Positions 25,944-34,265 of a stretch of 64,000 bases of DNA are shown in pieces. The notes under the pieces were generated by a model, which had not been told where the DNA came from, did no database searches, and worked only from the letters and a program-made list of their open reading frames with translations. The translations under genes were made by a program, and so were the position numbers. Each line of letters opens with the position of its first letter. The first letter of the stretch is position 1. Where the stretch lies: the NCBI RefSeq assembly GCF_947495325.1, contig NZ_CANLYK010000003.1, positions 248,001 through 312,000 on the forward strand, written 5' to 3'. Origin of the DNA: an uncultured Allomuricauda sp. (lineage in GTDB: Bacteria > Bacteroidota > Bacteroidia > Flavobacteriales > Flavobacteriaceae).

Positions 25944-26396
25944 ATGAAACCACTACTAGTACTATTATTAAGTTTTACCATCTCCATTTTTGCAGTTAAA
26001 ATCTTTAAAAAAGAATATGATTTTGCTATATCTGCCAGAATTGCTATGTCAGCGATGCTAGTATTTACGGCTATTGGACATTTTGTATTTACAAAAGGAA
26101 TGTCAATGATGATTCCTAAATTTATTCCTTTTAAAGAAAGTTTTGTTTACCTGACAGGATTATTTGAAATCTTAATTGCAATAGGACTTCTAATTCCTAG
26201 GTTTATATATATATCTGGGTGGGCACTACTAATTTTTCTTCTGCTAATGTTACCAGCTAACATTTATGCGTCAATTCATCATGTGAATTATCAAAAAGGA
26301 ACATTTGACGGACATGGTCTTCCATATTTGTGGTTTAGAATTCCTTTACAAATCCTTTTTATAGTTTGGACTTATATTTGTTCAATCCGAATGTAA
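25944..26396 (+). CDS. DoxX-like membrane protein
   Basis: A 150-aa inner-membrane protein with four predicted hydrophobic segments. I start it at the ATG at 25944, since an upstream TTG would add an unlikely tail. Segments are about 3-21 (LLVLLLSFTISIFAV), 35-55 (ISAMLVFTAIG region), 70-92 (VYLTGLFEILIAIGLL) and 95-116 (SGWALLIFLLLMLP). DoxX-like proteins are diverse; function is unknown. Located directly after the Crp/Fnr regulator. Confidence 0.75.
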   Translation: MKPLLVLLLSFTISIFAVKIFKKEYDFAISARIAMSAMLVFTAIGHFVFTKGMSMMIPKFIPFKESFVYLTGLFEILIAIGLLIPRFIYISGWALLIFLLLMLPANIYASIHHVNYQKGTFDGHGLPYLWFRIPLQILFIVWTYICSIRM

Positions 26397-26409
26397 TCTC
26401 AAGGAAAAG

Positions 26410-26520
26410 GCAGTGGCTAACAACAGCCATACTTAATTGTTTGTACCTCTGGGGCTCGTAAAATCCTGCGGATTTTTCTAAATTTCGGTTCGCTTTTGTT
26501 GGATTAATTGCAATTTGAGT
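26410..26520 (+). repeat. Hairpin-bearing spacer repeat, diverged copy C
   Basis: Starts GCAGTGGCTAACAACAGCC (hairpin TGGCT / AGCCA at 26414-26429). It contains the hairpin AAAATCC-TGC-GGATTTT (26460-26476) followed by TTCGGTTCGCTTTTG. The stem core AAAATCC...GGATTTT matches the 27130-27153 hairpin. It fits the same family as copies A and B, but is shorter. Confidence 0.5.
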
Positions 26521-26521
26521 A

Positions 26522-27076
26522 ATGAAAACTGAAAATTCAAGAATAACAATCCATATGGTTTCCAGTCTTGATGGATTTATTGCCAAGAAAGATGGAAGTG
26601 TTTCTTGGATGCACTCAAAAGATACTTACGAAAAAGGAGTTGAGCTGACAAAGGAATACATTGCCAAATTCCTTGAATCAATAGACTGTTACATTATGGG
26701 TTCACGGACTTACGAACACGCCATTGAACTTGGTTGGCCATATGGAGAGATTCCGGTTTTCGTATTAACAAATAGGAACCTAAAAACGGACAAAAAAAGT
26801 GTACAATTCCTATCAGGCGACTTGAACGAAATTGTATCTGACCGGTTAAAAACTCAATACAAGAATATATGGATGGTCGGCGGAACTATGCTGACAAAGG
26901 AATTCCTTCGTCTTGGACTAGCGGATGAGATAAACATAACCATAATCCCAACTCTTTTGGGAAGCGGAACACTCTTTTTTGACTACATTGAAAAAGAAAT
27001 TTCATTGCATTTAAAGGACGTGACGGCCTTTAAGGATGGAATGGTTGAAATAGTATATCAGATAAAAAAGGAATAA
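26522..27076 (+). CDS. Dihydrofolate reductase-family (RibD C-terminal-like) protein
   Basis: A 184-aa protein of the RibD C-terminal / DHFR fold. Recognisable parts are IHMVSSLDGFIA (about 10-21), the YIMGSRTYEHA strand-helix (about 59-69), VFVLTNRNL (about 79-87), and NIWMVGGTMLTKEFLRLGL (about 119-137) with the NADPH-contacting glycines. It probably reduces a heterocycle with NADPH; it is not classical FolA because the early residues do not fit. Encoded alone between two repeat-bearing spacers. Confidence 0.8.
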   Translation: MKTENSRITIHMVSSLDGFIAKKDGSVSWMHSKDTYEKGVELTKEYIAKFLESIDCYIMGSRTYEHAIELGWPYGEIPVFVLTNRNLKTDKKSVQFLSGDLNEIVSDRLKTQYKNIWMVGGTMLTKEFLRLGLADEINITIIPTLLGSGTLFFDYIEKEISLHLKDVTAFKDGMVEIVYQIKKE

Positions 27077-27080
27077 AAAA

Positions 27081-27213
27081 AACAGTGGCTATAAATGGCT
27101 ATAAGTAGTGGCACAGTTCTCGCGTTCTCCTGAAAATCCTTGTGGATTTTCAGTTTGGTTTGTACTTGCAAAGATTAATGCTAAACCACGCAAATACTTT
27201 TGGCCGAAACCGT
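27081..27213 (+). repeat. Hairpin-bearing spacer repeat, copy B
   Basis: Begins AACAGTGGCTATAAATGGCTATAAG, has a perfect 10-bp hairpin (CTGAAAATCC-TTGT-GGATTTTCAG, 27130-27153), then CAGTTTGGTTTGTACTTGCA, AAGATTAATGCTAAACCACG, CAAATAC and TGGCCGAAACCGT. It matches copy A (22960-23025) along the hairpin and the following 40 bases, and the end GCCGAAACCGT matches 22073-22084. Confidence 0.6.
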
Positions 27214-27236
27214 AAAGCATAAGCTATAATTCACAA

Positions 27237-27758
27237 ATGAAATTAAAAAAAGCGTCAATAAGAAACATCAACGATTTAAAAAAAATCTGTATCGATGCAT
27301 ATTCGCTGAATTTCCATAACCACTGGAACGATGGCGGACTAGAATGGTATTTGGATAATGAGTTTAGTATGGAAAGGCTTACTTCGGATTTGACCGATAA
27401 AAACATCGAGTATTATTTTATTGAACACAAATTAAAAGTGGTCGGATTTATAAAAATTAAGATGGAACCCACCAAAAATTTATCCTTTGGCAATAGTGCG
27501 GAATTGGAAAAAATCTATGTCCTTCCAGAATGCAAGGGAATGGGAATTGGAAAATTAGCCTTAAAAGAAATTAGTAGTAGGATTAGGGAGAGTGGAAAAA
27601 AAAATCTCTTCTTATGTGTAATTGACACCAATAAAAGTGCAATTGCCTTTTATGAAAAGCTTGGATTTGAATTTCACAGCAAAACGACTTTGGATGTACC
27701 ATATTTTAAGGAAGAACTTAAGGGAATGTACAGAATGATGAAAATATTGAATCAATAA
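27237..27758 (+). CDS. GNAT family N-acetyltransferase
   Basis: A 173-aa single GNAT domain. Motif A, which binds acetyl-CoA, is visible: LEKIYVLPECKGMGIGKLAL (about 93-112, with the GMGIGK pyrophosphate loop). The next helix SRIRESGKKNLFLCV and the KSAIAFYEKLGFEF segment (about 137-150) are also typical. Target amine unknown. No neighbour hints at the substrate. Confidence 0.9.
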   Translation: MKLKKASIRNINDLKKICIDAYSLNFHNHWNDGGLEWYLDNEFSMERLTSDLTDKNIEYYFIEHKLKVVGFIKIKMEPTKNLSFGNSAELEKIYVLPECKGMGIGKLALKEISSRIRESGKKNLFLCVIDTNKSAIAFYEKLGFEFHSKTTLDVPYFKEELKGMYRMMKILNQ

Positions 27759-28008
27759 AAAAGATTAAAACAAGAAAAGCTTTAGTTACAAAACGTTTCC
27801 TTGTCTTGACCTACTTGCCATATTCAAGACCTTTGACGGCAATGTCACTTCTCCATTACATTTATAACAGAAAACTAGCAAAAGGCACAGCCATCAACTA
27901 TATTTATGCCTATGGGGCTAGATTATCGTTGCACTCGATACACCGCCCCACAACACCATAAACAAAACCCATTGGCAAATACTATAAGCTTAAAAAAAAC
28001 ATCGATAT
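27759..28008 (+). other. 250-base spacer with inverted repeat
   Basis: No gene. It contains the shared fragment at 27794-27844 (TACTTGCCATA and AGACCT) and an inverted repeat TGGGGC / GCCCCA (27913-27918 and 27945-27950) around a 26-base loop. The stem is short and no terminator-like T-run follows. Confidence 0.4.
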
Positions 28009-28725
28009 ATGAACATAAAACTCAAATTGAAAATTCCATTGTTCCGATTATTTGTTGCTCTACAAATGTTAATTGGAATAGCCTATGTAAACGCTCAGAA
28101 ACAGGATAGTACTATTGAAACAGAAAAAAATATGGAGATTGCTTTTATAATGTTCGAAGACTATGAGACTTTAGATGTCTTTGGACCCGCAGAAATTTTT
28201 GGTCGTCTAACAAATCAATATACGCTCAAGTTTTATTCACTTGAAGGAGGAGTGATTACCAATAGACACCGAGTTCCAATTATGACCGAAAAACTAGACA
28301 CCATGAGAAACAATCCCGAAATAATTTTGGTTCCCGGTGGCATGGGCACCAGAAAAGAAGTCAACAATTCAAGACTTCTTCATAAAATCAAAGAACTGGC
28401 GCAAGAAAGTGAATACGTGCTTTCGGTATGTACCGGAAGTGCACTTCTTGCAAAAGCCGGTCTTTTAGATGGTAAGGAGGCCACTTCCAATAAAAGGGCC
28501 TTTTCATGGGTTTCATCTCAAGGCATGAAGGTTGAGTGGGACAAAAAAGCAAGATGGAAAATAGACGGGAAATACTATACCTCCTCTGGCGTAAGTGCAG
28601 GTATGGACATGGCATTCGGTTTCTTGGCAGATAGGCATGGGATTGATTTTGCAAGAAAAATAGCTAAGGAAATTGAATACAATTGGATTGAGGATAAGGA
28701 TAACGATGATTTCGTAGCGGAGTAA
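28009..28725 (+). CDS. Secreted DJ-1/PfpI family protein
   Basis: The 238-aa protein has a signal peptide (about 1-29, cleavage after AYVNA). A DJ-1/PfpI class I glutamine amidotransferase-like domain follows. The conserved nucleophile is Cys141 in LSVCTGSALL. Earlier elements are IAFIMFEDYETLDVFGPAEIF (about 44-64) and VPGGMGTRKE (about 108-117). This subfamily is related to isonitrile hydratases and AraC-linked sensors, but no DNA-binding domain is present. A secreted member is unusual; function unknown. Confidence 0.85.
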   Translation: MNIKLKLKIPLFRLFVALQMLIGIAYVNAQKQDSTIETEKNMEIAFIMFEDYETLDVFGPAEIFGRLTNQYTLKFYSLEGGVITNRHRVPIMTEKLDTMRNNPEIILVPGGMGTRKEVNNSRLLHKIKELAQESEYVLSVCTGSALLAKAGLLDGKEATSNKRAFSWVSSQGMKVEWDKKARWKIDGKYYTSSGVSAGMDMAFGFLADRHGIDFARKIAKEIEYNWIEDKDNDDFVAE

Positions 28726-28927
28726 ATACTACTGCAAAGAAGGGTTATTATTCATTGCCACTTTTCGTTAACTTCAAACTTTTAAACAAATAAATCGGCT
28801 GGATTTCGTTGTGGACATTTCCCTTTGACACACAAAATCGCTTAAGGATTACGCACTCCTTTTTACTTATTGCCGTTAATGGGCTTTGTTCGGGAAAACT
28901 GCAAATCAATATTAATCTGAACCAAAA
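28726..28927 (+). other. Spacer between DJ-1 and GNAT genes
   Basis: About 200 bases with no credible gene. It contains AATCGGCTGGATTTCGTTGTGG and an end resembling the array (ATTGCCGTTAATGGGC), comparable to ACCGTTATGCCC at 15842. No hairpin as strong as copies A and B. Confidence 0.3.
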
Positions 28928-29452
28928 ATGAACGAAATTTCATTTGGAAAAGCAAAACTTTCGGACGCTTTAAGAATATCTGTTTTACTTAAAACTGTCT
29001 ATATTCAGACGTACGCAGTTGACGGAGTTACCTTTGAATTTACGAATTTTATCACAGAAAGGTTCTCTTCTGAAAACATAGAAAATCTAATACAGAATAA
29101 TCCAAGCAGATTGATAATCGCTTATCAAAATGGGAATCCAATCGGAGTTGCTGAAATAATTTATGACAGTACCTGTCCAATAAGAAATATTTCTGTTCCG
29201 GAATTAAGCAAACTATATGTTTTAGAAAGGTTTTACGGAAAAGGAATTGGGTTCGGACTTATGAGTGAGGCTGAAAAAGAGGTGCTTAAAAATGAATTTA
29301 AGGAATTTAATCTTGAGGTTTATATCAACAATGTCAGGGCAATAGCTTTTTACCAAAGACAAGGTTATACCTCAATAGGTAAGGTCGATTTCCCAATGGA
29401 ATCCAATACCTATGAAAACTTGGTAATGAATAAAATGTTAAGCTTGGAATAG
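28928..29452 (+). CDS. GNAT family N-acetyltransferase (second)
   Basis: A 174-aa GNAT protein distinct from the one at 27237; the two are not close paralogues by eye. Acetyl-CoA motif A reads LSKLYVLERFYGKGIGFGLM (about 95-114, loop YGKGIGFG), followed by EFNLEVYINNVRAIAFYQRQGYTSIG (in pieces, IAFYQRQGY at about 137-145). It is the last gene in the array. Acceptor substrate unknown. Confidence 0.9.
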   Translation: MNEISFGKAKLSDALRISVLLKTVYIQTYAVDGVTFEFTNFITERFSSENIENLIQNNPSRLIIAYQNGNPIGVAEIIYDSTCPIRNISVPELSKLYVLERFYGKGIGFGLMSEAEKEVLKNEFKEFNLEVYINNVRAIAFYQRQGYTSIGKVDFPMESNTYENLVMNKMLSLE

Positions 29453-29768
29453 GTTCTAAAAAATAGTGGACGAATTTGAAAACTCATAAAGCGATGACCA
29501 ACAGGTTTTCGAAAGCTGAAATTTTCAACAACCAAGATTAAAATCTTGGCTTTTTTGATTTTGGAACATCGCTTCAAACACCATATTTTCAATTCAATTT
29601 TAGGAAGTCAAGTACAGTCATGTTGGGCTATGCACATAATTAAATAGCATTGTATATTTTACATTATTTACTCAGCCATTACAACAAATTTTGCTATCTT
29701 AAAAGTTTATTGGTTTTACTTTTCAGTAAACCAAAAAATGCGTGTTTCACAGAAATAACTAAACCAAA
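29453..29768 (+). other. 316-base spacer separating accessory array and PUL
   Basis: Contains a strong terminator (29532-29556) and then a 210-base AT-rich leader for the HTCS gene. A GGTTTTAC / GTAAACC imperfect inverted repeat (about 29712-29732) lies 40 bases before the HTCS start. No gene and no clear TAnnTTTG promoter. Confidence 0.5.
29532..29556 (+). terminator. Intrinsic terminator at the end of the accessory array
   Basis: A 7-bp stem CCAAGAT / ATCTTGG with a TAAA loop, then C and six T. It lies 80 bases after the second GNAT gene and insulates it from the HTCS gene. Confidence 0.8.
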
Positions 29769-32700
29769 ATGAACGTAAAAATATATGGCATTGTCCTATG
29801 TTTTTTTGTGCAATTTTTAGCCACAGGGCAATTTAATAACTTCAAGTTTGAAAATCTAGATACGGTAGATGGATTATCGAGTAGTACATGCTTGACCATA
29901 TTTCAGGATAGGGAAGGTTTTTTATGGTTTGGGACCATAGATGGCCTAAACAAATATGATGGTTATGAGTTTGAAATTTACAAATCTATTTTAAATGATT
30001 CCTCCTCAATCAGCAATAACAGAATCAATGCCATTGAGGAAGATTTACTTGGAAATTTATGGGTTGGTACCAACAATGGGCTAAACTGTTTCAACAAAAA
30101 GACGAATAGTTTTTTACGTATCAATCTGTACAGGCAATTAAGCCTCGCCAACAATCCACGAAAGTTTATAAATGATCTCTTGTTCGATCCCGTAACAAAT
30201 ACCTTATGGGTTGCCACCAACAATGGGGTCATCAAGGTTGCCTTAAAAGATTTTGAGCAAGACCCTGAAAAACTGGAGATTTTCTATTACTTCAATGATG
30301 AATCCAATTTGTCTTCCCTGGACAACAATAATGTAAATTTTATTGTAAAAGATAATGACAATGTTATTTGGGTGGGCACTAATGGACAGTATCTAAACCG
30401 ATACAATGCAAAGAAGGATAATTTTGAAAGAATACAGATTGAAAGCAAAAAAGAGTATGAGCTAAACCATATTCCAAAAAATATTTTTGTTGATTCCGAC
30501 AACGATTTTTGGATTGGAAATGATCTTTCAAACTTGATTTTCTGGGATAGAAAAGAGAATACTTTCACCCACAGATCATTTACCGAAAATAGTATAGCCG
30601 TTAGAGATCTATATCTGGACAAAGATGGATTGATTTGGGCATCTACAGATGGATATGGTCTGTTCTTGTTGGAAAAAAATACTGTTTCCGTTATACAGAA
30701 CTTAACCAATAATTTTTCGGATCCATTTTCGTTACCCAACAACAAACCTTCAAAAATATATGAAGGGTCCGACGGGATTTTCTGGATAGGAAGTTATGAT
30801 AAGGGTATTAGTAAACTGGATCTCTCCCAGTATTCCTTTGGACATTATTACTATCAACCTGACAATCCAAATGGGTTAAATGAGAAGATAATACAATCTG
30901 TTCTGCAGGATTCTGAAGAGCGAATTTGGTTGAGTGCCTATAATGGAGGCTTAAATCTTTTTGATGAAAAGGAATATTCTTTCCAACACTTTAGTCACGA
31001 CCCAAACAATTCGAGAAGCTTAAGTTCAAACAAAATCCTATATACGTTTGAAGGCAATGATGGCGCCATCTGGGTATGCACGCTAGATGGAGGCTTGAAT
31101 AAGTTTGATCCAGAAACGGGCAATTCTGAACGATTTTTGCACAACCCTGAAAATCCTTTTTCAATTGGCCAAAATTCTGTTTGGGGCGGAGTACAGGATT
31201 CCAAGAATAGACTGTGGCTAGGCTTAAGAACCGAAGGTCTAAGCCTATATGATCCCAACACCAAAAAGTTTTTCAATTATAAGAACATCTCTGTAAAGGA
31301 AAATGGTTTGGCCAGTAACATGCTTTTCTATCTGTTTATTGACTCTAAAAACCGTCTTTTCGTGGGCACTTCGTTGGGGCTGAACTTTGTTGATTTAAAC
31401 CAATTGCCAGAATTTATTCCAAAAGACATTCCTTTTTCTGAAATTAAGGAAAAAGGGATAGAGGGCAATTTGATTAACCATATTACCGAAGATCACCTAG
31501 GTAATATTTGGATAGGCGCCGATAGTGGGATTTATATGTTAGACCCGGAACTTAACCTAGTGAAATCGTATTCTTCACAAAATGGACTTCCCAACAACCT
31601 GGTTGTTGGCTTAGAACAAGACCACAACCATAACTTTTGGATTACGACCAAAAGTGGATTATCCATGTTGAACCCTGAGACAAACCAGTTCAAAAATTTT
31701 AATATCCATGATGGGCTGCAAGGCTCGGAATACCAAAGCAAGTCAATCGAAAAAACCAAGGATGGTAGAATTCTTGCGGGAGGAATCAACGGTTTTAATA
31801 TTTTTCATCCCGATGACATAAAATTGGATGCAACTGTTGCCCTTTTACCCAAAATAACATCTCTAAAATTGAATAACAAACAGGTTGTTGTAGGGGATAC
31901 CATTAATAATAGGGTCTTGCTCAGTGAATCTTTGGAAAATACCTCAAACTTAAAATTAAAGCATCACGAAAATTATATTGCCTTCGAGTTTTTGGCCCTT
32001 CATTTTGAGAACCCAGAGCAGGTACAATATGCGTACAAATTAAATGGACTGGACAACGATTTTGAGACCATAGGATACGGAAGAGATGTAAACTACTCCA
32101 ATTTAGTGCCAGGCGACTATACTTTTGAGGTAAAAGCCTCATTGGATGGACAATGGGAAAATGCACAAAAAGCAACGGTTGAATTTCAAATTCTTTCCCC
32201 ACCATGGAAAACTTGGTGGGCCTATATACTGTATCTTATTGCGGGTCTCTCGATAGTCTGGATAATACTGCGTTACTATACGCAAAAAGTACAGGAAGCC
32301 CAAGAACATGAGCTAGATCAAATGAAGCTCCAGTTCTTTATAAATGTATCACATGAATTTAGAACACCTTTGACACTCATACTTAATCCGGTCGATAAAA
32401 TCTTATCAAGTCTTACTTCGAATCCTGAAACAGTAAAAAACTCAGCCTTATCAATCCAAAGAAGTGCCAGAAGACTTTTGCATTTGGTAAATCAATTGTT
32501 GGATTACAGAAAAATGGATGTGGGCATGGCCCCCTTACGATTGGAGAAAGGAGATATCATAAAGTTTAGTGAAGATATTTTTTCCCTATTTATTGGTTTG
32601 GCCACTAGAAAGGAAATTGATTATAGGTTTACGTCCTCTTCGGAAAACATAACTTCTCTTTTTGATTTTGATAAGGTGGAAAAAATTATAACCAACCTTA

Positions 32701-33959
32701 TTTCCAACGCCATTAAGTACACAAATCCTGGAGGTGAAATCATGGTTTCCATAAAGAAAATATCTGAGACCAAAAATAAATCCAACCTTCCCTTCCTTAA
32801 AAAAGAACAATCAGAGAATTACGTTGAAATTACCGTAAAAGATTCAGGGGTAGGTTTGGATAAAGAGCAAATGAAAAACATTTTTTCCCGATTTTACAAT
32901 GTGGATATTACGAAGGCCGGCACTGGAATTGGACTTAATTTTACCAAAGCTTTAGTTGAACTACATGGTGGGGAAATTTTTGTGGAAAGTCAATATAAAA
33001 AGGGAAGCAAATTTGTGGTACGATTACCCTTAGATATCAAAGCCGAACCTGAGGAAGTTGAAAACATTAAAGATGAGTTTTTGATCAACTCAATGAAATC
33101 CGTAGAATATGAAATGTCAATCGCCAATGATGAACTCATTTCCAAAACCAAAAGCACTAACGAAAGTGAAATAAATAAATCAACTATTTTACTGGTTGAG
33201 GACAATAGAGAACTTCGATTGCATTTAAAAAATGACCTTCAGGATCATTATAGTGTTTTGGAAGCCAAAAATGGTGAAGAAGGCATTCACATGGTAAAAA
33301 AGCACTTTCCAGATTTAATTATAAGTGATGTGATGATGCCTGTCATGGATGGATTTGAAATGTGCAAATCATTAAAGACTGAATTTGAGACCTGTCATAT
33401 TCCGACAATACTATTAACGGCAAGAAGTTTGGAGGATGACCGTATTGAGGGCTATAATAATGGAGCGGATGCCTATTTGGCCAAACCTTTTGTAACCAGT
33501 GTACTTAAAGCCAGAATCAAAAACTTATTGGAAGCTAAAAAAAGGCTTCGACAACGATTCTCTGAAATTGGAGGGTTATTCCCGTCAAGTGAAGTTACTT
33601 CCAACAATATGGATGAAGTGTTTTTGGACAAAGCAACCAAGATTATTCTAGATAATATTGATGACATAGATTTTAAACAAGAAGATTTATTGCATGAATT
33701 AGGAATAGGCCGATCTCAGTTCTACAGAAAGATAAGCTCTCTCACGGGTAACAATCCTAGTTATTTTATCCGCACCATACGATTACGATATGCTTCAGAA
33801 TTGTTGCTGAAAAACAGTTATTCCATTAAGGAAGTAACCCATATGTCAGGCTTTAATTCCTCTGCCTATTTTAGCAAAACATTCCGTGAATTATTTGGTG
33901 TGACTCCTTCGGAATTTATTGATCAAAAAAAGGAACCAAATACAATTCCTGTTAAGTAA
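29769..33959 (+). CDS. Hybrid two-component system sensor-regulator (HTCS) of the PUL
   Basis: The 1396-aa one-protein signalling system senses an oligosaccharide in the periplasm and activates PUL transcription. Parts in order: signal peptide (about 1-21, ATGQF); two seven-bladed propellers built from two-component regulator propeller repeats such as GLWVGTNNGL-like blocks (about 30-680); Y_Y_Y domain (about 700-765); transmembrane segment (about 817-838, WAYILYLIAGLSIVWIIL); HisKA with His862 in VSHEFRTPLTL; HATPase with LISNAIKYTNPGG and GTGIGL; receiver with phospho-acceptor Asp1187 in IISDVMMPVMDG and KPF; C-terminal AraC-type HTH ending FRELFGVTPSEF. It precedes susCD in the opposite orientation. 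Confidence 0.95.
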   Translation: MNVKIYGIVLCFFVQFLATGQFNNFKFENLDTVDGLSSSTCLTIFQDREGFLWFGTIDGLNKYDGYEFEIYKSILNDSSSISNNRINAIEEDLLGNLWVGTNNGLNCFNKKTNSFLRINLYRQLSLANNPRKFINDLLFDPVTNTLWVATNNGVIKVALKDFEQDPEKLEIFYYFNDESNLSSLDNNNVNFIVKDNDNVIWVGTNGQYLNRYNAKKDNFERIQIESKKEYELNHIPKNIFVDSDNDFWIGNDLSNLIFWDRKENTFTHRSFTENSIAVRDLYLDKDGLIWASTDGYGLFLLEKNTVSVIQNLTNNFSDPFSLPNNKPSKIYEGSDGIFWIGSYDKGISKLDLSQYSFGHYYYQPDNPNGLNEKIIQSVLQDSEERIWLSAYNGGLNLFDEKEYSFQHFSHDPNNSRSLSSNKILYTFEGNDGAIWVCTLDGGLNKFDPETGNSERFLHNPENPFSIGQNSVWGGVQDSKNRLWLGLRTEGLSLYDPNTKKFFNYKNISVKENGLASNMLFYLFIDSKNRLFVGTSLGLNFVDLNQLPEFIPKDIPFSEIKEKGIEGNLINHITEDHLGNIWIGADSGIYMLDPELNLVKSYSSQNGLPNNLVVGLEQDHNHNFWITTKSGLSMLNPETNQFKNFNIHDGLQGSEYQSKSIEKTKDGRILAGGINGFNIFHPDDIKLDATVALLPKITSLKLNNKQVVVGDTINNRVLLSESLENTSNLKLKHHENYIAFEFLALHFENPEQVQYAYKLNGLDNDFETIGYGRDVNYSNLVPGDYTFEVKASLDGQWENAQKATVEFQILSPPWKTWWAYILYLIAGLSIVWIILRYYTQKVQEAQEHELDQMKLQFFINVSHEFRTPLTLILNPVDKILSSLTSNPETVKNSALSIQRSARRLLHLVNQLLDYRKMDVGMAPLRLEKGDIIKFSEDIFSLFIGLATRKEIDYRFTSSSENITSLFDFDKVEKIITNLISNAIKYTNPGGEIMVSIKKISETKNKSNLPFLKKEQSENYVEITVKDSGVGLDKEQMKNIFSRFYNVDITKAGTGIGLNFTKALVELHGGEIFVESQYKKGSKFVVRLPLDIKAEPEEVENIKDEFLINSMKSVEYEMSIANDELISKTKSTNESEINKSTILLVEDNRELRLHLKNDLQDHYSVLEAKNGEEGIHMVKKHFPDLIISDVMMPVMDGFEMCKSLKTEFETCHIPTILLTARSLEDDRIEGYNNGADAYLAKPFVTSVLKARIKNLLEAKKRLRQRFSEIGGLFPSSEVTSNNMDEVFLDKATKIILDNIDDIDFKQEDLLHELGIGRSQFYRKISSLTGNNPSYFIRTIRLRYASELLLKNSYSIKEVTHMSGFNSSAYFSKTFRELFGVTPSEFIDQKKEPNTIPVK

Positions 33960-34265
33960 ACTGTCTTTATACATCTGTCCAAAATACTTCATCCAATTTA
34001 GAACTATTAGACCTAATGTATCCCGTTTTTTAGAAGGAAGAGACGGATACCTAAATGGATATTAAAACAAGTACAACCTTTAAAAGAGATAATCTCCGGG
34101 GAATCATAAAAGATTGTAAAGGGGTCTTACTACTTTGGGGGATTTATTAAATACTCTAACATCGTTGCAAAAAAAAGCAGCTGTAGTTTTCTCTACAGCT
34201 GCCTCAAACTAAACAAACTAACTCAAATTAACAATTAAACTCTATATATCTTAATATAATTATCG
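33960..34265. other. 306-base intergenic region between the HTCS gene and susD
   Basis: No gene. It holds the terminator for the minus-strand susC-susD transcript (34169-34202). Otherwise AT-rich, with ATCCCGTTTTTTAGAAGG near 34021 and no clear second terminator for HTCS. Confidence 0.5.
34169..34202 (-). terminator. Terminator of the susC-susD operon
   Basis: A 10-bp stem GCAGCTGTAG / CTACAGCTGC with a TTTTCT loop. On the minus strand it is followed by eight T (complement of 34169-34176). This is a classical intrinsic terminator just beyond the susD stop. Confidence 0.88.

Noticed and set aside
27906..28109. 67-aa reading frame before the DJ-1 gene
   Set aside because: It overlaps the start of the secreted DJ-1 protein in another frame and has no recognisable features.
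15626..29560. Genomic island inserted in tRNA-Leu with a direct-repeat attachment site
   Set aside because: No second copy of the tRNA 3' end (GGTTCAAGTCCCGC) is seen near 29.5 kb or elsewhere in the window, and no integrase is present.
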